Source of the DNA: a virus
Direction: 5' to 3' (one strand)
Virus record (IMG/VR): IMGVR_UViG_3300046507_000413
Coordinates: 1-30,467 of that record
DNA length: 30,467 bases
Both the position numbers and the translations under genes were made by a program. This document shows, piece after piece, positions 20,917-29,700 of the stretch. The notes under the pieces were generated by a model. It made no database searches, was not told where the DNA came from, and saw only the letters and a program-made list of their open reading frames with translations. The stretch's first letter is position 1. Each line of letters starts with the position of its first letter.

Positions 20917-22446
20917 ATGACCCAGACCACCACCATCAAAGCCGGCGAATCGGCAAAAACCATCACGCTGCAAGAGGGTAAGGCGCTGACGCTGACCGGC
21001 TCGACCGGCGCCGCCGGCGTGGCCTACCTGCTGGACCAGGTGTTGGGCGGTACGAACTCGGTGCGGTCGTGGGCCATCGGTTCCGGCGCGCTGCCGCAGA
21101 TCGGCCCCTACGCCGGCACGCAGCAGTTCCAGATCACCTGCGCCGGGGGCAGTATCGATGCGGTGGTGCAGGATGCGGTTGTAGGTGTCATTCTGCGGCC
21201 GCTGCCCGCCAACTCCGTTGCATTCGCCGGCGACTCCTTGCAAGCCCAATCGGGGCCAATCACCACCGTCGTTCCAGGCGTGTCGGTAACGATCACCAAG
21301 CCTGACATCGGCTGGGGCGGCTGGATGATCCGCAATTCGAATGGCGCGATCAACCTGATACTTAACGCCGCCGTGATCGGCTACACCACCGAGCAGATCC
21401 TGGAGACCATGCCCGCCGTAATCGCGTCCGGCGCGGAGACGATATTCATCAACGGCATGACCAATGACATCGTCAACGGCTGGCCGATCGCCCGCACGAA
21501 GACTGCGCTGGCGGCTTGCTACAAGATGGCGCGCGATGCGGGTCGCCGCGTCGTGATGGTCACCGCGCCCCCGTTGTACAAGCTGACGTCTGTCGAGGGC
21601 GGTAAGTTTGTTGCGCTGAATGAGTGGGTCCGCGAGCAGGCCCGAATCTTCGGCTGCCGACTGGTCGACATCTACAGTCTCGTTTCGGATCCAGTATCCA
21701 CCAATGGTTGGGCCAAGGCCGGCGCGCTGCTGCCCGACAATACCCACCTCGTCGAGCGGACGGCGCGGGCCGGCGGCAAGATGGCTTGGCTGGCGGTAGC
21801 CGACCTGTTCCAGGACCGCTCGGTGCACGCGGTTTCGGTGCTGGACCTGAAAACACTCAATCCGGACGGTCGCAACCTGCTGAGCAGCGCGCTCATGATG
21901 GGTACGACTGGCACCGGGTTGAACATCGGCGCTATCCCAGCCAACTCCGTGGCGGCGGGCATGCAGGTCGGCACCTCGGTGGCCGGCCCGACGATTGTCC
22001 CAAGCCTGGTTGCTCGGGCCGATGGCTACGGTTTCGACCAGGTCATGGAGGTCACGGGCGGGGTCATCATCGGCAGCGACGCCCTGATTCGCAACAACGA
22101 CTCGGCATACACCCGAGTGGTTGCGGGTGACGTGCTGTGGGCCCAGATGTGGCTAGCCGCCGAGAACATGGTGAACGTCTATCGCATCCAGCTGTCGCTG
22201 ACCTGCCGGATCGACGGTGTGCTCTACAACTCGATCGACTGCTCCAGTTCGGGCGATCCGTCGCTAGGGTCTTCGCAATACGACCAGACCTCGTTTGCCA
22301 CCATGCCATTCTCGACGACGCCTTTCCAGCTCCCGGCATCCGGTGTTATCACCTCGGCCACGATTACGGCGAACGTGTACTTCTCCGAGGCCAATGGCAC
22401 GATCAAGCTGTCCGCTGGTCGCCCGCTGATCAGCAATAAGCTATGA
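20917..22446 (+). CDS. SGNH/GDSL-type hydrolase in the head gene cluster
   Basis: A 509-residue protein in three parts. Residues 1-95 are beta-rich (TIKAGESAKTITLQEGKAL), like a virion-attachment or decoration domain. Residues about 98-295 are an SGNH hydrolase: FAGDSL with S107, NGMTND with N183, and PDNTH with D274 and H277, in family order. Residues about 300-509 are a Ser/Thr/Gly-rich beta region, possibly carbohydrate-binding. Such enzymes remove acyl groups from polysaccharides; in phages they are usually on tail spikes. Here the gene lies between coat and neck genes, so the product may decorate the head. The block III Gly is separated from Asn by two residues, as usual for GxxND variants. 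Ends in ATGA coupling. Confidence 0.8.
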   Translation: MTQTTTIKAGESAKTITLQEGKALTLTGSTGAAGVAYLLDQVLGGTNSVRSWAIGSGALPQIGPYAGTQQFQITCAGGSIDAVVQDAVVGVILRPLPANSVAFAGDSLQAQSGPITTVVPGVSVTITKPDIGWGGWMIRNSNGAINLILNAAVIGYTTEQILETMPAVIASGAETIFINGMTNDIVNGWPIARTKTALAACYKMARDAGRRVVMVTAPPLYKLTSVEGGKFVALNEWVREQARIFGCRLVDIYSLVSDPVSTNGWAKAGALLPDNTHLVERTARAGGKMAWLAVADLFQDRSVHAVSVLDLKTLNPDGRNLLSSALMMGTTGTGLNIGAIPANSVAAGMQVGTSVAGPTIVPSLVARADGYGFDQVMEVTGGVIIGSDALIRNNDSAYTRVVAGDVLWAQMWLAAENMVNVYRIQLSLTCRIDGVLYNSIDCSSSGDPSLGSSQYDQTSFATMPFSTTPFQLPASGVITSATITANVYFSEANGTIKLSAGRPLISNKL

Positions 22447-22961
22447 GCCTGACCGTTGAAAACGGCGCCGGCCTGCCGAACGCCGAGAGCTACGCCAGCG
22501 TGGCTGCCGCAGACGCGCGCAACTCTGCCTTGGGCGTGACCGACTGGGCCGCGCTGGGCGAGGGCGCGAAAGAGATCGCGCTGCGCAACGCGACGATCTT
22601 CATGACCGCGAACTATCGCACCCGCTGGGCGGGCCGCCGCGTCTACCAAGCGCAAGCGCTGGATTGGCCGCGGTACGGCGTGGTCGTCGACGAATTCCAG
22701 GTGCTGAGCACCACTGTGCCGGTCGACATCGTCAATGCGTGCATCGACCTGGCAGCGCGCGCCGGCGCCGGTGATGATTTGATGCCAGACCTCGACACCG
22801 GCTCGAACGTCGTGAAGCGCGACAAGACTGGGCCGCTGGAGACGGAGTACTTCCAGAACACCACCGACGCGCGCGAGCGCTTCGTCGCCGTGGACTCCGC
22901 GCTGCAGCCGTACTTCGGCGCGGCCGGCGGTAGCGGCATGATTAAGCTGGTGCGCGGATGA
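22443..22961 (+). CDS. Head-tail adaptor (DnaT-like phage family)
   Basis: A 172-residue protein, start from ATGA. It begins MSLTVENGAGLPNAESYASV and has ALRNATIFMTANYRTRWAG, LDWPRYGVVVDEFQVLSTTV and VPVDIVNACIDLAARA. This is the pattern of the phage family annotated as putative DnaT-like ssDNA-binding protein, whose gene position and shape fit a gp6-like head-tail connector. The connector role is inferred from position, first of the neck genes. Confidence 0.82.
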   Translation: MSLTVENGAGLPNAESYASVAAADARNSALGVTDWAALGEGAKEIALRNATIFMTANYRTRWAGRRVYQAQALDWPRYGVVVDEFQVLSTTVPVDIVNACIDLAARAGAGDDLMPDLDTGSNVVKRDKTGPLETEYFQNTTDARERFVAVDSALQPYFGAAGGSGMIKLVRG

Positions 22962-23332
22962 GCAAATTTCCCGTAGTGCAGATAGAGGGCTGCGCGGCAC
23001 ACGAGAATTCGTATAGCCACAACGGCAAGACGTGGACGGTCACGAACCTGATCGCCCGCGCCAAGGATCTGGAGCAGTTCGACTTGCCGTTGGCCGCGAT
23101 CTACCTTGGCGCCGAGGTATGGACGCCAGAAGGATCGGCGATCGGAATGGCCCACCACATGCGCCGCGCGCTCGATGTCGACACCAGCTACCCGGTGATT
23201 CTCAGCGAAGAGGGCTTCATCATGGACGGTTGGCACCGCGTGCTGCGCGCGCTGATCGATAGCAAGGCCACTATCAGGGCCGTCCGCTTCGCGAAAACGC
23301 CGCCGCATGACTACCTGACACCGACGCCATGA
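22958..23332 (+). CDS. ParB/sulfiredoxin-fold-like small protein
   Basis: A 124-residue protein, ATGA-coupled on both sides. Residues about 44-110 run DLPLAAIYLGAEVWTP, then YPVILSEEGFIMDGWHRVLRA and ATIRAVRF. The DGWHR motif (90-94), after a beta strand and before a helix, is the ParB/Srx nucleotide-binding signature (usually DG-H-R). The family includes nucleases, CTPases and small phage proteins. No HTH is present, so it is not a full ParB. Its place between two neck genes is unusual. Role unknown. Confidence 0.7.
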   Translation: MSKFPVVQIEGCAAHENSYSHNGKTWTVTNLIARAKDLEQFDLPLAAIYLGAEVWTPEGSAIGMAHHMRRALDVDTSYPVILSEEGFIMDGWHRVLRALIDSKATIRAVRFAKTPPHDYLTPTP

Positions 23333-23703
23333 CCGACTACGCCAAGAAAGCCCGCGAAACCGACGCCAAGCTGCGCAAGAAGGGCGGCACCGTCACGCTG
23401 CGCCGCATTGCGCTGGGCGACGACGACCCGGACACCGGCAAGCCGATCAAGACCGTCACCGACTACACGGCCGCCGGCGTCAAGCTGAGCTACGAGGCAG
23501 ATCGCATCGACGGCACGCTGATCCAGTCGGGCGACCAGGAGTTGTACCTCTCGCCGTTGCAGCTGAACGGCCAGCCGCTGCCGGCGCCGACCGTGGGCTA
23601 CCTGGTGCTGATCGCTGGCGTCCAGTTCGCCATCGGTCCGGTGCAGAAAATCGAGCCGGTCGACGTGCCAGTGCTGTACATCCTGCAGTTGAAGGGCAAC
23701 TGA
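23329..23703 (+). CDS. Probable head-closure / neck protein
   Basis: A 124-residue protein, start from ATGA. After a basic N-terminus (DYAKKARETDAKLRKKGG) it is beta-rich: TVTLRRIALGDDDPDTG, VKLSYEADRIDGTLIQ, then DQELYLSPLQLNG and GYLVLIAGVQFAIGPV. The order adaptor, this gene, HK97-gp10-like, tail terminator matches the stopper (head-closure) place in siphoviruses. Assigned mainly by position and fold type. Overlaps the next gene by one base (TGATG). Confidence 0.7.
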   Translation: MTDYAKKARETDAKLRKKGGTVTLRRIALGDDDPDTGKPIKTVTDYTAAGVKLSYEADRIDGTLIQSGDQELYLSPLQLNGQPLPAPTVGYLVLIAGVQFAIGPVQKIEPVDVPVLYILQLKGN

Positions 23704-24101
23704 TGGCCGGGGCATTCAGCGCCGACCTGACCAGCTTCCTGCTCCACTGCGACGGCAACATCGATAAGGCGCACCGCATGGCAGTGGTGCTGGTGGCGCA
23801 GGGCGTCGTGATGGGGAGCCCGGTCAATACCGGCCGTTTCCGCGCCAACTGGCAGTTCGGCAAGGTGCTTCCACAAGGCACGGTATCCACGCTCGACACT
23901 TCCGGCGCAGCGACCATCGCGCGCATGGCCGGCCAGGTCACGAGCGTCAAGGCGGGCGGCGAAGTCTGGGTAGTGAACAACCTGCCGTATGCCGGCCGGC
24001 TGGAATACGGATACAGCCAACAGGCGCCGAGCGGCATGGTCCGCGTCACGCTGGCTAATCTGGCGGCGGCGCTGGAGCAATACATTCGAGGTCTCGCATG
24101 A
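23703..24101 (+). CDS. HK97 gp10-like neck / tail-completion protein
   Basis: A 132-residue protein. GSPVNTGRFRANWQFG (about 39-54) is the hallmark of the HK97 gp10/minor tail Z family (usually TPVDTGRLR.SW), followed by VWVVNNLPYAGRLEYGYS, the standard second motif. These proteins finish the head-tail joint. Coupled to the tail-terminator gene by ATGA. Confidence 0.88.
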   Translation: MAGAFSADLTSFLLHCDGNIDKAHRMAVVLVAQGVVMGSPVNTGRFRANWQFGKVLPQGTVSTLDTSGAATIARMAGQVTSVKAGGEVWVVNNLPYAGRLEYGYSQQAPSGMVRVTLANLAAALEQYIRGLA

Positions 24102-24520
24102 GCAACAAAATCATCCGCGCCGCATTGGAAGGACACCTCAAGGCGTGGTCCGCCGCGCAGGTGCCGCCGATTCCGCTATTCCTGGAGAACCGGGGTAAGG
24201 TGCCGGCCGTGGGCGTGCGCCACATCCGCGCCGACCTGATGCCGGCCGACACGCTCGATCCGAGCCAAGGCGCGCAGCACCGCCAGTATCACGGCATGTA
24301 CCAGGTGGGCATCTTCCTGCCGGAGAACGAGGGCACCGGCGACAGCGATGACCTAGCCAAGGCCATCGAGGTGCTATTCAAGTGCCCGACCACGATCACG
24401 AAGATGGGCCTGAATGTCCAGATCCTGCAGACGCCATCCATCGCGCAGTCGCGGTCCGACGGCGCCGGATTCTGGATGACGCCCATCACCATCAAGTACT
24501 CGGCCAACGACTTCAGCTAA
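24098..24520 (+). CDS. Tail terminator protein (DUF4128-like)
   Basis: A 140-residue protein. AALEGHLKAWSAAQVPPIPL at the start, then RQYHGMYQVGIFLPENEGTG and FWMTPITIKYSANDFS at the end, follow the tail-terminator (lambda gpU-like/DUF4128) pattern of alternating helix and strands. It caps the tail tube and docks to the neck. Last gene of a coupled block; a strong terminator follows. Confidence 0.82.
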   Translation: MSNKIIRAALEGHLKAWSAAQVPPIPLFLENRGKVPAVGVRHIRADLMPADTLDPSQGAQHRQYHGMYQVGIFLPENEGTGDSDDLAKAIEVLFKCPTTITKMGLNVQILQTPSIAQSRSDGAGFWMTPITIKYSANDFS

Positions 24521-24545
24521 ACCGCCGCACTCCGCACCATCCACC

Positions 24546-24568
24546 AGCGCCTTCGGGCGCTTTTTTTT
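24546..24568 (+). terminator. Intrinsic terminator with TTCG loop before the tail-tube gene
   Basis: Stem AGCGCC / GGCGCT closed by TTCG (24546-24561), then seven Ts. A CGAAAGGCT box (24573-24581) and ATG 24587 follow. Confidence 0.88.
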
Positions 24569-24586
24569 CGTCCGAAAGGCTCCACC

Positions 24587-25765
24587 ATGGCTATTCAAAC
24601 CCAAGTCCTTACCAAGGTCATCCGTAAAAAGGAGACCACCTTCGGCACCTTGGCCGGCGCCGCCGGCGCGCGCGAGTTCCGCAAAGTCAGCGACAGCATC
24701 GCGCTGAAGAAGAACAAGATCCAGTCGGCCGCGATCCAGACCAACGCGCAGCGCCCGATGGCGCGCCACGGCGGCCGCACCGTCGACGGCAGCATCGGCG
24801 TCGAGCTGGCGCTGGGCCTGATCGATACGGAACTGGCTGCCATCGTGCGCCGCGACTGGACGGTCGTTACGCCGCTCGCAGGCCTGACCGTTACGGCTAC
24901 CGCGACGGCCCCCCATTTCGTCCGGTCGGCTGGCTCGTTCCTCGCCGACGGCTTGGCGCTCGGTATGCTGTTCAAGCCGAGCGGCTTCACCGGTGGCGGT
25001 GTACCCAACAATGGCAAGTTGTTCACCATCGTCGCTCTGACCGCGACCGAAATCACCGTCGCGGAGACGGTTGCTGCAGCGGCCAGCGCCGCCGGCATCG
25101 GCATCACCGTACCGGGCAAGATCACCTACATCCCCGAGACCGGCCACACCAACGACAGCTTCACCATCGAGAAGTGGTATTCGGCCGTTGCTGAATCGTA
25201 CCGCTTCACCGGTCAGCGCGTCGCCTCGATCAGCATCGGCCTGGCCGCCGACGATAAGGTCTCGGCCGATATCGCCTACATGGGCCAAGATCGCCAAAAG
25301 ACCGGCGTGGCGTACTTCACCTCGCCGGCGGCACCTGGCGGGGGTGACATGCTGGTCACCCCGTCCGGCTTGGCCATCGTCAACGGCACCGCGACCAAGG
25401 TCTGCACCAACTTCAGTTGCGACATCAACGGCAACGCTTCCGTGGGCAAGGTCGTCGGCGCCAACGTCACGCCGGATGTCTTCATGGACATGATCGACGT
25501 CACCGGCCAGATCAGCGTGTACTACGAGAACGGCGTCATGGACGACTACTTCGACCAGGAAACCGCGATCTCGCTGATCAACCGCCTCGACGATGGTATC
25601 GGCGGCGCGTTCGTGATCGCCATGCCATACGTGAAGGTCTTCGGCGGCGGCGAGTCGGGCGACAAGGAAATCATCCGCCAGTACGACTACGTGGCCGGCC
25701 CGAACGCCGCCGGCACCGGCGCCGGCAAGTCGACCATTCTGCTGCAAGACACCACCCTGGTGTAA
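24587..25765 (+). CDS. Major tail tube protein
   Basis: A 392-residue protein, starting MAIQTQVLTKVIRKKETTFG, then EFRKVSDSIALKKNKIQS and RPMARHGGRTVDGSIGVELA. This is the beginning of the long phage tail tube family: repeated beta strands, a central Ala/Thr-rich insertion (about 85-180) and the SFTIEKWYSAVAESYRFTGQ segment. The C-terminal part (ISVYYENGVMDDYFDQETAI) is also typical. It polymerises into the non-contractile tail tube. Set apart from its neighbours by a terminator on each side, which fits a high-copy product. Confidence 0.9.
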   Translation: MAIQTQVLTKVIRKKETTFGTLAGAAGAREFRKVSDSIALKKNKIQSAAIQTNAQRPMARHGGRTVDGSIGVELALGLIDTELAAIVRRDWTVVTPLAGLTVTATATAPHFVRSAGSFLADGLALGMLFKPSGFTGGGVPNNGKLFTIVALTATEITVAETVAAAASAAGIGITVPGKITYIPETGHTNDSFTIEKWYSAVAESYRFTGQRVASISIGLAADDKVSADIAYMGQDRQKTGVAYFTSPAAPGGGDMLVTPSGLAIVNGTATKVCTNFSCDINGNASVGKVVGANVTPDVFMDMIDVTGQISVYYENGVMDDYFDQETAISLINRLDDGIGGAFVIAMPYVKVFGGGESGDKEIIRQYDYVAGPNAAGTGAGKSTILLQDTTLV

Positions 25766-25774
25766 TTCACCAGA

Positions 25775-25800
25775 CCCGGCCACGTGCCGGGCTTTCTGTT
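25775..25800 (+). terminator. Terminator-like hairpin after the tail-tube gene
   Basis: Stem CCCGGC (25775-25780) / GCCGGG (25786-25791), loop CACGT, then a weak T tract (CTTTCTGTTT). A GC-rich leader of about 90 bases, with a further CGCC/GGCG hairpin around 25840-25850, leads to the CGAAAGGCT box at 25881-25889. Confidence 0.6.
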
Positions 25801-25894
25801 TCGGCGCAAGCCACCCTAGCACCGACCGGTCGCTGTCGCCTTCGCGGGCGCGGCGGCCGGCACGGGCACCTATCTACCCGCGAAAGGCTACACC

Positions 25895-26353
25895 ATGAAC
25901 ACCACCAACACCGCTCAAAAAATCGTCTCGGCTGGCTTCGACATCGCGCTACTGGCCAGCCCGGAGAAGATCGCCAAGACCCACACCGTGGAAGTCGCCT
26001 TCGATGACGACGGCAACATGCAGGCGGGCTTCGAGATCGTCGGGAAAAACTCCATTCAATACCGCGATGTGATCCGCACCACCTCGGTCGCCGCAATCAA
26101 GCGCAGCCAGACTAAAAAGGAGCAGATCGACGCCAAGACCCTGGCTGGCGCTGGCACCTTGTACGACCTGGGCGAAGACCGCAACCGCAAGATCGCTATC
26201 GCCGTGATCGTCGGTGCCCCGGGTTTCGTATCGGCCGGCGAGCCCGTCGCGCTGACCGCCGACTTCCTGAACCTGTGCTTCGACGCCCAACCAACATGGC
26301 AGGAGAAGGTGCTGGCCGCCCTGGAAGCTGACGCCAATTTTTTGGCAGTCTAA
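25895..26353 (+). CDS. Tail assembly chaperone (gpG-like, short form)
   Basis: A 152-residue acidic protein, CGAAAGGCT box five bases before the ATG. It begins MNTTNTAQKIVSAGFDIALL and has NMQAGFEIVGKNSIQYRDVI, then GEPVALTADFLNLCFDAQPT and LEADANFLAV. Its place between tail tube and tape measure is that of the lambda gpG chaperone. A slippery TTTTTTG lies 13 bases before the end of its stop codon and the downstream frame is open in -1, so it is also read into a longer form. Confidence 0.82.
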   Translation: MNTTNTAQKIVSAGFDIALLASPEKIAKTHTVEVAFDDDGNMQAGFEIVGKNSIQYRDVIRTTSVAAIKRSQTKKEQIDAKTLAGAGTLYDLGEDRNRKIAIAVIVGAPGFVSAGEPVALTADFLNLCFDAQPTWQEKVLAALEADANFLAV

Positions 26354-26685
26354 AGGATCAGCTGGTCGAACACGCTGCGGCAACGCTAAAGCTCGGCGCC
26401 AAGCAGAAAGACGGTAAGACGCTCGGCTGGCACCTGAACGTGGTGCTCGAGCAGACCGGCGTCATGCCGCCCCAGTTGGACGTGCCGCCCATCCCGCATG
26501 AGCTGCTGCATATCTGGGGCTACTTCCTCCAGTTGAACGCCAAGCGCACCGCCGGCGCCATGGCTGCAAATCCGATCTCGGACGAGCAGATCATGGCGTG
26601 GGAGCGGCGGCACAACATCCAGCTTTCGCCGTTTGAGGGCGAGTGCATCGATGCGCTTGATGCAGCGTTCCTCAGTAACGAATAG
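25895..26685 (+). CDS. Tail assembly chaperone, -1 frameshift fusion (gpGT-like)
   Basis: Reading shifts -1 at TTTTTTG (26338-26344), after codon 150, and continues from GGC 26344 to TAG 26683-26685, adding 113 residues (GSLKDQLVEHAAATLKLGAK, later PHELLHIWGYFLQLNAKRT). The added region has no good start of its own: the first in-frame candidate is GTG 26440, with no ribosome site, but the frame is open right up to the slip site. The fusion would have about 263 residues. In lambda the equivalent GT protein binds the tape measure and recruits tail tube subunits. Confidence 0.8.
26338..26344 (+). other. Programmed -1 ribosomal frameshift site
   Basis: Heptamer T TTT TTG in the zero frame of the short form, a perfect XXXYYYZ slippery sequence. 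The zero-frame TAA (26351-26353) comes two codons later. I could not define a clear downstream stimulatory stem. Confidence 0.75.
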
Positions 26686-26717
26686 GGCGGCCCAGCGCCG
26701 CCCGTATCGAATTCACG

Positions 26718-26739
26718 GCCGCCCATGAGGCGGCTTTTT
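26718..26739 (+). terminator. Intrinsic terminator before the tape-measure gene
   Basis: Stem GCCGCC (26718-26723) / GGCGGC (26729-26734), loop CATGA, five Ts. An extra hairpin, GGGCGGC/GCCGCCC (26685-26703), starts on the last base of the chaperone stop codon. The tape-measure ATG is 14 bases on. Confidence 0.82.
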
Positions 26740-26753
26740 CTATTGGGCTATCC

Positions 26754-29700
26754 ATGACCGTTGACATCGCCACTCTCGCAATCCGGATCGATTCCACCTC
26801 GGTCGCTCCGGCCACGGCGAATCTTGAACGGATGCGCGATGCCGGCGGCCGAGCGGAACAACAGGTCACAGCACTGGATGCCGTAACCCGAAAGCTCACG
26901 CAGTCGCTCGCCCTCTTGGGTGTCGGCGCGGGCGTGGGCGCCATCATTCGGATGGCCGACGAATACACGAAATTCAACGCGCAGTTGCGCCTTGCCACCC
27001 AGTCGCAACGCGAGTACGCCGCCGCCGTGGACGACGTACGCCGCATCGCAAACACCGCCCAGCAGGATCTGGCGGCCACTGGCGTGCTGTACGCGCGCAT
27101 TGCCAACGGTACCCGGGAGCTCGGCATCCAGCAAAAGCAAGTCGCAAGTATCACGGAGGTGGTCAACCTGGCCCTGAAGGTAAGCGGCGCCACGGCGTCG
27201 GAATCGGCTTCGGCCATGCTGCAGCTGTCGCAGTCGTTTGCCTCCGGCACGCTGCGCGGCGAGGAATTCAACGCCGTCAACGAAGCGGCGCCGCGCCTGA
27301 TGAAGGCCCTGGCCGAAGGCATCGGTGTGCCTGTCGGTGCGCTGAAGAAGATGGCGGAGGAGGGCGCGATCACCTCCAAGATCATGGCCGACGTGCTGCC
27401 GCAAGCCCTGCAGAAGTTGCAGGAGGAAGCGAAGCAGGTGCAGACCATCGGCGGCGCCTTCACCGTCCTCAAGAACAACGTCATGGAGTTCGTCGGCGTG
27501 CAGGCGCAGGCGAGCGGTACCGTGTCCGTGCTCACGACAGGCATCGAGGCGCTGGCGAACAACCTGAACCTGATGGCCGGGCTGGTCGGTACTTTGGTCG
27601 CGGTGAACGTGATCAACTGGCTCACCGCCTGGACTGTGAAGACCTATGAGCGCGTCGCTGCAGCATACGCGCAGGTCGCTGCCGAGAATGCCGCACGCGC
27701 CGCCACGATCGCCTCGGCCGAAGCCGACCTGGTCGGCGCCACAGCTTCCGGCGCGCTGGCTGCCGCCACACAGACCGCGATCTTGATCGCCCGGGAGGAG
27801 GCGGTCGTTCGCCTGGCGCAAGCTCGCTCGAACATGCTGGCAGCCACTGCCGCAATCGAAGCAGCCACCGCCGCCGGCGCGCAGAGCTTCGCATTGCGCA
27901 CCCTCCGCCTGGCGACGGCTGAACTGGCTGCCGCCGAGGCCGCCCGCGCGGCAATGATCGCAGAGCTCGCGCTCCTCGGGCAGCAGCAGGCCCGCGTCTC
28001 CGCTCAGATCGCCGCAGCTACCGCCGCGCAGACGGCAGCGCAGACCGCCCTGAATGCTGCGAACGGCGCCGGCGTCGCCTCCATCGGCTTGGCCAGTCGC
28101 GCGATGGGGTTGCTGGGCGGCCCTATTGGCGCCATCGTTACCCTACTCGGCCTGGCCGCGACCGCCTGGATGGTGTGGGGCAAGAAGTCGGAGGAGGGTA
28201 ACAAGCAGGCTGCCGAGTCGTTCGATGAAGCGCAAGTGCGGATCGTCAAGGGCCTCGACGAGCAGATCGCAAAGAACGAAAAGCTGATCCAGTTGCAAGG
28301 CGCTGGCCGCTCGAAAAGCGCAGCCGAGCGCGACCTGCCGATCATCGAGCAGCTCACCGCAGCATCGAAGCGCTTGAGCGACATCAACAACCTCGCCGGT
28401 GAGTTCGAGGCGGGCAAGGGCAAGAGCAACACCGAGATCCTATTCGCCCGCGCCAAGGTGATGGGAGATATCGCCGATCTGACCGAGAAGATGCAGAAGC
28501 GCAACTCGACGGGCGACCTGGCAGCGGAAGGAACTCGCCAACAGCAGTTGACGAAGTGGTACGGCGAGAACGGCACCGCTGCTCAGCGCCTGGCGGCTGA
28601 ACTGGACAAGCTGAAGAAGCAATTCGGTGAGATCCCGCCAGAGATGGAGAAGCTCGTCCGCGCCAAGTTCGCAGACAAGAACGCTGCCGCGTCCATTAAG
28701 CAGGAGCAGACCGCCTACCAGAACCTGATGACCTCGATCGAGGAAAAGATCGCCGCCAACAACCTGGAGCTGTCGGGCTACAACCAACTTTCAGAGTCGC
28801 AAAAGCTGACCCTGAAGTTGGACGCGGAAATTTCAACGGGAAAAACCAAGTTGACCGCCGGTGATATCGAGCACGCACGCTCGATGATTGCTGTCGTGGC
28901 CAGTACCGATGCCGTCATCGCCTCAAACAAGCGCGCCACCGCTGGTGCGGCCGAGTTCACCGCCATGCAGCAGGCCCACGACGAACAGGTCGCAAAATCA
29001 ATTCAGACCGCGCAAGATGAAGCCGCCAAGAATGAAGAATTGGTCATTACCTTTGGAATGACCAAGGCTGCTGTCGAGCAGCTGGAACTCGCACGTCTGC
29101 AAGATCAGCTGGCGCAGCGGTCTTCCACCGGCATGACGCTGGACGAAATCGCTGCGCTGGAGAAGTTGATCGATGCGAAGAAGCGGAACGTGGCTGCCGT
29201 CACGCGCGGCGAGGATCTGGCGGGTGCGCAGAAGAGTGCTGAGGAGCTAGCCCAGTTCTTGGACCCGGCTAAGGCACAGAGCTTCGGCGATGCCCTGCGC
29301 GATGCATTCGGTGGCGCCAGCAGCTCGGTGAGCAAGTTGACCAATTCGCTTCAGGCGATGGCACGGACGCAAGCTGACTACGAGAAGCAGCGGGGCAACG
29401 CCGCCAACAAATACCTGAATGGTCTGTCCGACGAAATCGAATATAACAAAGATCTGTCGAACATCAACAAACAGCAGACATCGGAGCGCCTCGGTAGCTA
29501 CGGTGACATGGCAGGCGCTGCAGCCGGCTTCTTCAATGAGCAGAGCAACGGCTACAAGGTGCTGCAGGGTGTGTCGCAGGCATTCCACGTTGCCCAACTT
29601 GCCATGAACTTGGCATCTATCGGCCCGGCTATTGCCGCCGGCGCCGCGCAGATGTTCGCGCAGTCTGGCTGGGGCGGGTTCGCCGGCGTTGCCGCGATGA

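Noticed and set aside
19140-21828. Minus-strand frames of 537 and 527 codons over coat, HeH and SGNH genes
   Set aside because: The opposite strand encodes recognised proteins. The minus-strand products are Gly/Arg/Ala/Val-rich without motifs.
26672-27821. Minus-strand frames of 317 and 357 codons
   Set aside because: They are shadows of the tape-measure gene.
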